A stretch of 5,169 bases of DNA from Candidatus Dojkabacteria bacterium (GTDB lineage Bacteria; Patescibacteriota; Dojkabacteria; GCA-002793355). Positions within the stretch are counted from its first letter, which is position 1. Each line of letters starts with the position of its first letter. Below, in pieces: positions 1 through 5,169 of the stretch. The position numbers were made by a program, and so were the translations under genes. The notes beneath the pieces are model-generated. The model did no database searches. It was given only the letters and a program-made list of their open reading frames with translations, and was not told where the DNA came from. The stretch lies in NCBI GenBank assembly GCA_015489555.1, contig WFZN01000016.1:1-5169 (forward strand), read 5' to 3'.

Positions 1-860
1 TTTATGTTGCCCTTGAGAATCTTTTGAACATTCCTTAATTTTAGGTTATATAAGTAGGAGCGGATAGTATCTTGAGGAATATCATATGTACGAATAAGTT
101 TCTGGTTTTCGTATTTTTTGTTGTTAAATAATTGTCTTTTTTGTTCTTTATGGTACTGGCCATATAGTTGATTTTTTAGTACAGTAATTGCTTTTAGTCT
201 ATTCTGTTGTAAGGATCGTGAACTGGTTATAGTAACAGAAAATCCTGTCGGTAGGTGTTTTATACGCACACCAGTATAATTTTTGTTTGCATGTTGACCT
301 CCAGGGCCTCCAGATCGTACGGTTTCTATTTTTAAATCTTTTGATGATACTTCGATCGGAGGGGCTGGAATGTACGGTATCACCTGTACGTAAGTTTCAG
401 AGGTCTGGATATTTTTGGAGGAGTTAAAAGGAGGAATGCGTTCAACTCTATGTATTCCTTCTTCGTATTTGAATGCGTTGTATAGGTGTGGGTTTTTTAT
501 TAATATGAGGGCGGCGCTCGTACCATAATTTGTTGTAGCTTGGTGTTCGACTTGATAAGTAATTTCGTTTGCGACAAAGAAGTTTTGGTACATCTCAAAA
601 AGAATCCGGGTCCAGTTTTGAGCATCTGCCCCGCCTTGGCCTACGCGTAGTTTGAGAAAGAATCCTTTTAATTCTTCTTTGTCACTAGAAGGTGGGTTCA
701 ATTGATTTATGATGTAGGAATGTATTTCTTTTAAAGATGCAATATGCGTAAATTCTTTGATTTCTTCTAGCAATGCTTTCAGGTTATTACAAAAAGGGGC
801 AAACCCTTGTAGGTGTTTAAGTAGTTTGCTGTATGATATGGTGTGGGTAAAATCTGACAT
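1..860 (-). CDS. prfB: Class I peptide chain release factor, RF2-like (3' end cut by window edge)
   Basis: Translation of the minus strand gives 286 residues with no stop before the window edge. Class I release factors read stop codons in the ribosomal A site and trigger peptide release in the peptidyl transferase centre. The catalytic GGQ is at residues 187-189 in the context RSGGPGGQHAN, followed by GVRIKHLPTG, typical of the family. GGADAQNW at 76-83 matches the RF2 form (GGTEAQDW) rather than RF1. The stop-recognition tripeptide aligns to PPF (143-145) where RF2 has SPF, and the His of the RF2 HTS motif is Gln152. Spacing from GGADAQNW to PPF to GGQ is nearly as in E. coli RF2, but only about 75 residues precede it against about 135, so domain 1 is shortened. 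An in-frame TGA lies two codons upstream of the ATG, fixing the start. Roughly the last dozen residues should lie outside the window. It could be the housekeeping RF2 or a diverged paralogue. Confidence 0.87.
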   Translation of the reverse strand, partial: MSDFTHTISYSKLLKHLQGFAPFCNNLKALLEEIKEFTHIASLKEIHSYIINQLNPPSSDKEELKGFFLKLRVGQGGADAQNWTRILFEMYQNFFVANEITYQVEHQATTNYGTSAALILIKNPHLYNAFKYEEGIHRVERIPPFNSSKNIQTSETYVQVIPYIPAPPIEVSSKDLKIETVRSGGPGGQHANKNYTGVRIKHLPTGFSVTITSSRSLQQNRLKAITVLKNQLYGQYHKEQKRQLFNNKKYENQKLIRTYDIPQDTIRSYLYNLKLRNVQKILKGNI

Positions 861-907
861 AATTCTTCAAATTTAATCGTAACATTTTAGCATATAGTAT
901 TAGTAAG
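861..907. promoter_or_regulatory. Divergent promoter spacer between release factor and response regulator
   Basis: These 47 bp must hold start signals for both flanking genes unless promoters extend into the coding regions. On the plus strand TATAGT (893-898) matches five of six bases of a -10 box and would start transcription within a few bases of the response regulator ATG, giving a leaderless or nearly leaderless message. On the minus strand TAAAAT (complement of 884-889) is also a five-of-six -10 match and would give a leader of about 17 nt with only a weak GAAGA-like ribosome site. I see no convincing -35 box for either. Such short AT-rich matches are expected by chance, so the placement is tentative. 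Confidence 0.35.
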
Positions 908-1606
908 ATGCATGTGAAAGCATTGGTTGTAGAAGATTGTGTAGAGTTTGCTAACATCTTAAAAAATTTACTCATAAACGATTATAATGCACAAGTCAGT
1001 TGGGTAGGTTCTACGGGTGTTTTAAAGAGTGTCTTTAGAAAAGTACGTCCGACTCTGGTGTTGCTTGATTTAATGTTGCAGAGTCAATTTGCTATTGACT
1101 ATATACCGAAACTAAAACGGCTGGGGAGTACTGTTATAGTAATATCAGCTTTTAACGATAATGCTATTGTAAATAAGGTGTATACACTTGGCGCTGATAT
1201 CTTTGTAAGTAAGCCGACAAACCTCGGTTATTTGCGGAATATATTAAGAAAATATTTTAATACGCATAAAACAGAGGAGGCTGTATTGCGCGATTTTCGG
1301 AACAACTATATTGCATCTTATAAGTTACCTAATTATGTTTTGGAATGGCTTGATATGTTTAAGAGTAGTAAGCTTAGAGGGTATGTGTTTACTAATCGTG
1401 ACCGTTTCGTTCTCGGTGTTTTATATCAATACAAAAGAGTGCCCAAGGAGTTTTTAATGAACGAATTGGGGATCAGTGAGGGCAACCTGAGGGTACTACT
1501 ATTTAGATTGCGGCGTAAGCTGCTTAAGTCCAAGAGCCCTTATTCAATATGGGCTGATCATTATGGCAATTTGGTCTTAATTAATAGAGTCAGCCAGTTT
1601 ACATAG
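908..1606 (+). CDS. Two-component response regulator, receiver plus OmpR-like winged helix
   Basis: This 232-residue cytoplasmic regulator starts with a CheY-like receiver domain (about residues 3-117). All key residues are present: acidic pair E9/D10 in LVVED, phosphoacceptor D54 in LLDLML, switch Ser80 in VIVISAF, and K102 in the SKP motif, so it should be phosphorylatable. A linker (about 118-160) leads to a C-terminal helical domain (about 163-226) in which LGISEGNLRVLLFRLRRKL resembles the recognition helix of OmpR/PhoB winged-helix regulators, followed by a probable wing (DHYGNLVLI). The DNA-binding domain is diverged, so the subfamily call is less sure than the receiver. The ATG sits just before beta strand 1, and no AGGAGG-like site precedes it. 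Its 3' end overlaps the convergent 200-residue protein gene by 46 bp. The nearby kinase-like protein is the obvious partner, and the glycosyltransferase promoter region is a candidate target. Confidence 0.93.
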   Translation: MHVKALVVEDCVEFANILKNLLINDYNAQVSWVGSTGVLKSVFRKVRPTLVLLDLMLQSQFAIDYIPKLKRLGSTVIVISAFNDNAIVNKVYTLGADIFVSKPTNLGYLRNILRKYFNTHKTEEAVLRDFRNNYIASYKLPNYVLEWLDMFKSSKLRGYVFTNRDRFVLGVLYQYKRVPKEFLMNELGISEGNLRVLLFRLRRKLLKSKSPYSIWADHYGNLVLINRVSQFT

Positions 1607-2163
1607 AATCTTACTAGTGAGACAGCATAGGGGTAATCTTTTTTAAACTCCGTTAACAAAAATGTGGTTGCTTCTATAAATCCATCGATATCATCACGTA
1701 TGTATGTTACTTTACGTCTATTATCAAGTAGGGTCATTATGGTTGTTTTGCCTACTTTCTTGTCGTAAGAGTGATCCTTAAAATCGTCTATAAGTTGCCT
1801 TGTTATAAGATAATTCAGGTAGAGTTTTGTAAGCCGCGGCGGGGCATTATACTTTTCTAGTACTTTTTTAACAGGTATATAGCGTGCAAGATATTGGTTG
1901 ATGGTAGTCCGTTTGAGTTGATAGGAACGGTGATTTAACTTTGTATACAACGTATATAGTCGTTTAAATATATAGGGGTGTCTATACCAGATTATAAAGG
2001 TATCTAACAATACGGTCGACTGTGGGGTATGTGGATATCCTTTACAAAATGCTTTTATAAATTGTGGGGAGGAGCATATTATTTTTAAAGCATATATCCA
2101 ATAACTAGGGTGCAAGAACCTTTTAGTCCAGAGACATAAGCATCTTATGGTTGTTTTTTTCAT
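1561..2163 (-). CDS. Uncharacterised basic protein coupled to histidine kinase gene; faint isoprenoid-synthase-like motif
   Basis: I do not recognise this 200-residue protein. It is strongly basic and mostly helical in appearance, with aromatic-rich segments (residues 20-30, 52-75, 185-196) but no clear signal peptide or long membrane span. The only suggestive motif is RQLIDDFKDHSYDKKVGKTT (122-141), whose QLxDDxxD...D...GKxT pattern resembles the second Asp-rich region of trans-polyprenyl synthases and related class I isoprenoid enzymes (Asp126, Asp127, Asp130, Asp134, Lys139). No first DDxxD is visible, and it is well short of the usual roughly 300 residues, so enzyme activity is doubtful. 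The ATG overlaps the kinase TGA as ATGA, implying translational coupling, and AGGAA immediately precedes it. Its stop lies inside the response regulator gene on the opposite strand. Reality of the gene is well supported by the overlap and 200 open codons; function is open. Confidence 0.78.
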   Translation of the reverse strand: MKKTTIRCLCLWTKRFLHPSYWIYALKIICSSPQFIKAFCKGYPHTPQSTVLLDTFIIWYRHPYIFKRLYTLYTKLNHRSYQLKRTTINQYLARYIPVKKVLEKYNAPPRLTKLYLNYLITRQLIDDFKDHSYDKKVGKTTIMTLLDNRRKVTYIRDDIDGFIEATTFLLTEFKKDYPYAVSLVRFYVNWLTLLIKTKLP

Positions 2164-3311
2164 TTCCTAAAAGGTATAAATATCGAAAACCTAAAAAGGC
2201 CGGTGTTAATTTTTTGTGTGTTGATTTTTGCGTTATGTAAAAGAAGAAAGAGGTAATTAGTTGCAAGTGTGTTCCCTGCAGCTTTCTTATAAGGCTGACC
2301 AGATATGGGAAATCTGCTTGTTAGTTTGACTTCTAAGCCGGTCGTTGTGAATATTAACTCTAGTTTGAGGGGGTTAGCGTGTTTGTATGCGTTTTCTAAT
2401 GTTTCTATGATGAGGGAAAGAATACTACTCTCGATCTGTAACGGGTCACTGCTATTATCTTGAATGTGTATGGTCGTGTGCTTTTTGTTATAGAGGGCAC
2501 CTAGAAGATTATTGATAGTCTTTATCTTTCGGATAAATCTTGTTTTGTTAATATGGGTATTTTCCAAAGTGTTGTAAAGATCGATGATGTATTCTTTAAT
2601 GCCGGTGCTATCTTTAAGTATGTGGGGTGATGTTTCCAGTTGATTTATTAGATTGCGGATTCTATGTAAGTAGAGTCTTGTGGTTAGAGCTGTTTTTAAG
2701 AGTTTAAGGCTATAATCGTTAGTTGGTTTAATTATGTAATTTAGGGTAAGAAATTGTGTAAAATTCCCTATTATTTTTAGTATGATTACTAAAAGCAGGT
2801 GCAATAGGATAAAAGCACTATAGGTGAGGGTATTTATTCGAGGTAGGTCGGGGTTTATTATAAGCGGGAATGTATTGGAAGAGTTTAAGAGTACAAGTAG
2901 ACTGTAGATTATCATATATGTATTGGCTTCCTGGGTTCTTAGTGTAAAATTATAGTTGAATATCACCAAGATAAACATATAGGGTAAGTAAGGTATAGCT
3001 ATTCCCCAAAGTGATAATACAAGTATGGAAGCGATCGCCCATGCATCTGTGCTCGTTTCAGCAAGGATGTGTGTTAAGGGTTTTATCTTTTGTTTAAGGT
3101 AAAATTTGTATAGCCTATAAAATAGAATCACTCCGTATAGTGTTAGGATCGTGGCTGATGCATAGGCCTCTATCAGTTGTTTGTCTATCAGTATATTTTT
3201 GAGGATAGATGCAATCAGCAAGAATGGGGGTATAACGGTATAGATATAAATGTAGAGGTAGAATATTAGGGGCGGGCGCTTTGCGCCCGCCCCTTTACGC
3301 TCTAGTCCCAT
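2160..3311 (-). CDS. Six-TM sensor histidine-kinase-like protein, HPK7-like layout with diverged ATPase domain
   Basis: The 383-residue product has a basic N-terminus and about six hydrophobic spans (roughly 15-37, 52-72, 88-105, 108-124, 131-152, 162-184), then a cytoplasmic transmitter. A probable phosphoacceptor is His216 in LYLHRIRNLINQLE, positioned like the LHD of HPK7 (NarL-partner) kinases but with Arg after the His. The N box is clear: LIIETLENAYKHA (300-312, Asn307), very close to the HPK7 pattern. The G1 (DxGxG) box is not recognisable (LEVKLTSRFPISG), and the G2 box is reduced to AAGNTLATNY (344-353). ATP binding may therefore be weak or lost. No PAS or HAMP domain is visible, so the membrane domain is the likely sensor. 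ATG at 3311 is the only normal start before TM1, because an in-frame TAA lies a short way upstream. It is first in a two-gene unit and would be the natural partner of the convergent response regulator. Confidence 0.82.
   Translation of the reverse strand: MGLERKGAGAKRPPLIFYLYIYIYTVIPPFLLIASILKNILIDKQLIEAYASATILTLYGVILFYRLYKFYLKQKIKPLTHILAETSTDAWAIASILVLSLWGIAIPYLPYMFILVIFNYNFTLRTQEANTYMIIYSLLVLLNSSNTFPLIINPDLPRINTLTYSAFILLHLLLVIILKIIGNFTQFLTLNYIIKPTNDYSLKLLKTALTTRLYLHRIRNLINQLETSPHILKDSTGIKEYIIDLYNTLENTHINKTRFIRKIKTINNLLGALYNKKHTTIHIQDNSSDPLQIESSILSLIIETLENAYKHANPLKLELIFTTTGLEVKLTSRFPISGQPYKKAAGNTLATNYLFLLLHNAKINTQKINTGLFRFSIFIPFRK
3269..3293. other. Perfect GC-rich hairpin within the first codons of the kinase gene
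   Basis: GGGGCGGGCGC (3269-3279), a TTT loop (3280-3282) and GCGCCCGCCCC (3283-3293) form a perfect 11-bp stem, extended by one A-T pair (3268/3294). It is all G and C in the stem within AT-rich surroundings. In the kinase message it covers codons 7 to the first base of 15 (residues GAGAKRPP), about 18 nt after the start codon. There it could hinder early elongation or initiation. Read on the plus strand it is followed by only TTTA, so it makes a poor intrinsic terminator in either direction. It might also be a small mobile or recombination-related palindrome. Confidence 0.85.
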
Positions 3312-3326
3312 GGGAGGGTAAGGAGC

Positions 3327-3347
3327 GTTAATAGCTTAAGCATTAAC
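3327..3347. promoter_or_regulatory. Near-perfect palindrome in divergent kinase/glycosyltransferase spacer (candidate operator)
   Basis: GTTAAT (3327-3332), a single A (3333), GCTTAAGC (3334-3341) and ATTAAC (3342-3347) form 10-bp inverted arms with one unpaired base. It starts 16 bp upstream of the kinase ATG and lies downstream of that gene's TATAAT box. It could thus be a repressor-type operator or a hairpin in the kinase leader RNA. It is 46-66 bp upstream of the glycosyltransferase ATG, an activator-like position. The AT-rich arms make chance palindromes more likely than usual, but 10 bp per arm is long. Confidence 0.55.
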
Positions 3348-3358
3348 CACCGCATTAA
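3340..3358 (+). promoter_or_regulatory. Tandem GCATTAA direct repeat, candidate response-regulator binding site
   Basis: GCATTAA occurs at 3340-3346 and again at 3352-3358, a 12-bp period with a 5-bp CCACC spacer. The first copy is also the right arm of the adjacent palindrome, so the site has three related half-sites in all. OmpR/PhoB regulators typically bind two 7-bp direct repeats about one helical turn apart beside or over the -35 region. The second copy sits where the -35 of a glycosyltransferase promoter would be if its -10 is at 3375. Assignment to the local regulator is inference. Confidence 0.45.
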
Positions 3359-3360
3359 TA

Positions 3361-3366
3361 ATTATA
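3361..3366 (-). promoter_or_regulatory. Candidate -10 box for the kinase operon
   Basis: The minus strand reads a perfect TATAAT here. Transcription would start near 3354 and give a leader of about 43 nt that contains the palindrome. No good -35 match is found at 16-18 bp, so the promoter may be weak or need an activator. The sequence just before the start codon is pyrimidine-rich (CTCCTTACCCTCCC) and lacks any ribosome site. Confidence 0.45.
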
Positions 3367-3374
3367 GCTACAAA

Positions 3375-3380
3375 TATGTT
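3375..3380 (+). promoter_or_regulatory. Possible -10 box for the glycosyltransferase gene
   Basis: TATGTT lies 12 bp before the ATG. With 17-bp spacing the -35 position (3352-3357, GCATTA) is unlike consensus and coincides with the second GCATTAA repeat, which would fit activator-dependent transcription. The resulting leader would be only a few bases, consistent with the absence of a ribosome site. TATAGC at 3363-3368 is an alternative. Weak evidence. Confidence 0.28.
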
Positions 3381-3392
3381 ACACTTTGCACA

Positions 3393-5033
3393 ATGGCTCA
3401 GAATCCTGAGGCTCGGCTTGATGATAAAAAATCTATAAATAAGGTATCCCTTCCTGAACCTGATCAGTTATTAGGGTATAAATTCGGGAGTCCAAAGTTC
3501 AGGGTTTTAAGTAGTATTCCGGGTTTGATATCTGGATTTTTTATTCTGCTACCGATTTTTACTATATTGTTTCGCAGATATAGTTGGTTTGTTAATATCC
3601 TGTTTTTTGTAGTTTTTTACTGGTTTTATAGGGGTGTACTAGTGTTATACGGGGTGCTTGTAGGTTATATAAGGTACCTCCTTAGTAAGAAGGTAGATTG
3701 GAACCACCACCTTAGTGAGTTGTTTAAAAAAGAGAATTGGGGCAAACTCCCTACTCCATATGAATTGCCTGATAATCCTGATAAATTCAAGGTGGTGGTG
3801 TTAATTCCGGTATATAGAGAGCCTGAACAAGTCCTGCGTGAAAGCTTAGAAAGTTTGCGTAATTCGGATTTCCCTATTAAGGAACGTTTAATCGTTGTTT
3901 TTGCTTTAGAAGAAAGGGGTGGTAAAGAGGTTCATGAAACAGTGAAGAAGTTAAAAGAAGAATATGAGCAATATTTCTATGATTTGAGGTATTATATACA
4001 TCCTGCTAACATACCTGGGGAAGTCGTTGGTATAGCTGGGCCAAACCTAAGATGGGCTTCTTACCATTTCTGGCTAGACATAAAGAAGAAAGGGCTATCT
4101 TCCCAAAACTATTTTGTTTTAAAATACGATGCTGATTTTCTTGTAACAAGTAAGTTTCTTAGTGCACTTACATATTTATTTCTTACAACACCTAATAGGA
4201 TAAAGCGGTATTTTACAACAGCTTTGTTATTATATTCAAATAATATCTGGCGTGTTTCTCCCTTTACTAGAGTGTTTTCGGTGCTTTTAACATTTGGACA
4301 TTTAGCAGAATGGGTCGTCTTCCCAAGGCAGAAAAAGAGTTTTAGTATGTATGCGATGTCTTTAAAAACCTTAGAGGATGTACATTTCTGGGACCCTAAA
4401 ATCGGGGTTGATGATACTGGTTTTTTCTATCAAGCCTATATACGGTATGAGGGTGACTTTGAGGGTAGGGCTATATACCTGCCTGGTACTATGGATGCTC
4501 TTGAGGGTGTTAACTTAAAGCATACCCTAAGCATTTTTTATAAGCAGCAGTTAAGATGGGGGGCTGGGGTTGTTGTTATCCCTATGCTTTTGTCGGTAAT
4601 AACAAAATTAAAGACAAGTACATGGCAAAAAATCAAAGAGATGTATTATTTTTTCGAAATATATACATTTTGGAAGGTGTTTTCGTTATACTTTTTGTTT
4701 TATTTTCCCTTTTTAGCCTTGATATTTGAAGGCGTACTTTATAGAAGTGAGTTTTTTTTGATCGCTTATTATATTAGTAAAGTTTTTTATTACGCCAGGT
4801 GGCTGTCGCCTTTCGTATTATTAATAGTGTTGTTACTGTACAGAGAATACGCCCCAAAGGATAAGTACAATCTTATCATAAGGTGGATTATATTTTTAAT
4901 AGAGTTTAGCGTTATATTTTCGTTTAATACTGTAACTTTTACGTTTTTCCCGTATATTCAAGCACAGGTGGATCTTATGCGAGGTCGGTGGGGTAGGTAT
5001 ACCGTTGTTCCGAAATTGAGAGGGAACCCTTAG
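3393..5033 (+). CDS. Membrane-bound processive-type family 2 glycosyltransferase
   Basis: This 546-residue protein transfers sugars from nucleotide-sugar donors, probably building a surface or extracellular polysaccharide. Two N-terminal membrane segments (about 42-60 and 64-94) precede a cytoplasmic GT-A domain that opens with VVVLIPVYREPEQVLRESLESL (134-155). The donor/metal site DAD is at 246-248 (LKYDADFL), the acidic pair D340/D341 (GVDDTGF) stands in the TED position, and QQLRW (385-389) is the QxxRW acceptor-site motif of processive synthases such as cellulose and hyaluronan synthase. About four further membrane segments follow (roughly 424-446, 452-467, 470-484, 494-519), ending in a basic tail. 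No PilZ domain is visible. The product cannot be told from sequence. ATG at 3393 is the first normal start after an in-frame TAG upstream. It is transcribed divergently from the kinase gene across an 81-bp spacer with candidate operator repeats. Confidence 0.93.
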   Translation: MAQNPEARLDDKKSINKVSLPEPDQLLGYKFGSPKFRVLSSIPGLISGFFILLPIFTILFRRYSWFVNILFFVVFYWFYRGVLVLYGVLVGYIRYLLSKKVDWNHHLSELFKKENWGKLPTPYELPDNPDKFKVVVLIPVYREPEQVLRESLESLRNSDFPIKERLIVVFALEERGGKEVHETVKKLKEEYEQYFYDLRYYIHPANIPGEVVGIAGPNLRWASYHFWLDIKKKGLSSQNYFVLKYDADFLVTSKFLSALTYLFLTTPNRIKRYFTTALLLYSNNIWRVSPFTRVFSVLLTFGHLAEWVVFPRQKKSFSMYAMSLKTLEDVHFWDPKIGVDDTGFFYQAYIRYEGDFEGRAIYLPGTMDALEGVNLKHTLSIFYKQQLRWGAGVVVIPMLLSVITKLKTSTWQKIKEMYYFFEIYTFWKVFSLYFLFYFPFLALIFEGVLYRSEFFLIAYYISKVFYYARWLSPFVLLIVLLLYREYAPKDKYNLIIRWIIFLIEFSVIFSFNTVTFTFFPYIQAQVDLMRGRWGRYTVVPKLRGNP

Positions 5034-5086
5034 GTCACAGATGGTAAAAATGCTCCCAGGAGAGTATCACTAATCCCGAAGGCCTT

Positions 5087-5169
5087 TTACAGGGTATATC
5101 CCGTAATATAGTAGCCTACGTTGTATTCGTTTTTTACAAATATAGGTATTCTATACTTTGTAAGTACTC
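5087..5169 (-). CDS. Possible 3' end of a convergent gene (cut by window edge)
   Basis: One minus-strand frame is open from the window edge to a TAA at 5087-5089, giving 26 residues that start VLTKYRIPIF and end NVGYYITGYTL. The mixture of charged, aromatic and glycine residues looks protein-like, and a convergent gene here would fit the packing of the window. An open run of this length can easily arise by chance. The 53 bp between it and the glycosyltransferase stop contain no clear terminator hairpin with a T-tract. No family can be suggested. Confidence 0.3.
   Translation of the reverse strand, partial: VLTKYRIPIFVKNEYNVGYYITGYTL

Noticed and set aside
861..908. Programmed frameshift for the release factor using the in-frame TGA upstream of the ATG.
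   Set aside because: The shifted upstream frame (ATG then LRLNLKN...) runs in a different frame from the release factor and ends at a TAA. There is no CTTTGAC slippery site, and the TGA lies before rather than within the coding sequence.
1609..1644. Terminator for the response regulator: small inverted repeat TCTTAC/GTGAGA followed later by a T-run.
   Set aside because: The stem is six pairs with one wobble and a 2-nt loop, and the T-run starts 17 nt after it. It also lies inside the convergent coding region, so it looks like chance.
5040..5072. Tiny plus-strand reading frame (MVKMLPGEYH) as a possible signalling peptide.
   Set aside because: Ten codons, no ribosome site, and no export or processing feature. 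It is expected by chance and not adjacent to the kinase genes.
5087..5106. Inverted repeat TTAC...GTAA around GGG/CCC downstream of the glycosyltransferase gene, as a terminator.
   Set aside because: The stem has a bulge, is short and has no following T-tract on either strand. It remains a weak coincidence.
1..5169. Recoded UGA (Gly or Trp) as in some candidate phyla.
   Set aside because: TGA ends the kinase gene in an ATGA overlap, no gene has internal TGA, Trp uses TGG, and an RF2-type factor is encoded.
1..5169. CRISPR arrays, tRNA/rRNA genes, insertion sequences or transposase genes.
   Set aside because: No regularly spaced repeats, cloverleaf-like segments, rRNA signatures or transposase motifs were seen on either strand.

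Overview
The window is AT-rich bacterial DNA. It holds four complete protein genes and a fifth cut by the left edge, all tightly packed. The standard code is supported: TGG is used for Trp, no gene has an internal in-frame TGA, one gene ends in TGA inside an ATGA overlap, and a class I release factor of RF2 type is encoded. None of the starts has a strong Shine-Dalgarno sequence. Small spacers, overlapping genes and strongly diverged members of common families suggest a streamlined, deeply branching lineage. A Candidate Phyla Radiation type bacterium is my best guess, but this is inference from style and not proof.

Layout from left to right: (1) an RF2-like peptide chain release factor on the minus strand, whose last residues lie beyond base 1; (2) a 47-bp divergent spacer; (3) a response regulator on the plus strand with an intact receiver domain and an OmpR-like winged helix; (4) a two-gene minus-strand unit whose 3' end overlaps the response regulator's 3' end by 46 bp. 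In transcription order this unit is a six-TM histidine-kinase-like protein, then a basic 200-residue protein of unknown function joined to it by an ATGA overlap; (5) an 81-bp divergent spacer carrying a long palindrome, a 7-bp direct repeat and a perfect TATAAT box; (6) a membrane-bound processive-type family 2 glycosyltransferase on the plus strand; (7) a short tail that may contain the end of another minus-strand gene.

The most economical reading is a small signalling module. The membrane kinase and the response regulator would form a two-component pair encoded tail to tail. The coupled 200-residue protein would be an accessory part, and the glycosyltransferase, sharing the repeat-rich promoter region with the kinase, would be a likely output (surface or extracellular polysaccharide). 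The 200-residue protein carries a short motif resembling the second Asp-rich motif of class I isoprenoid synthases. Next to a kinase of HPK7-like layout this loosely recalls ComQ/ComP quorum sensing, but that link is speculative. Other items for a second look are the release factor's altered stop-recognition residues and shortened N-terminus, and a perfect GC-rich hairpin inside the first codons of the kinase gene.
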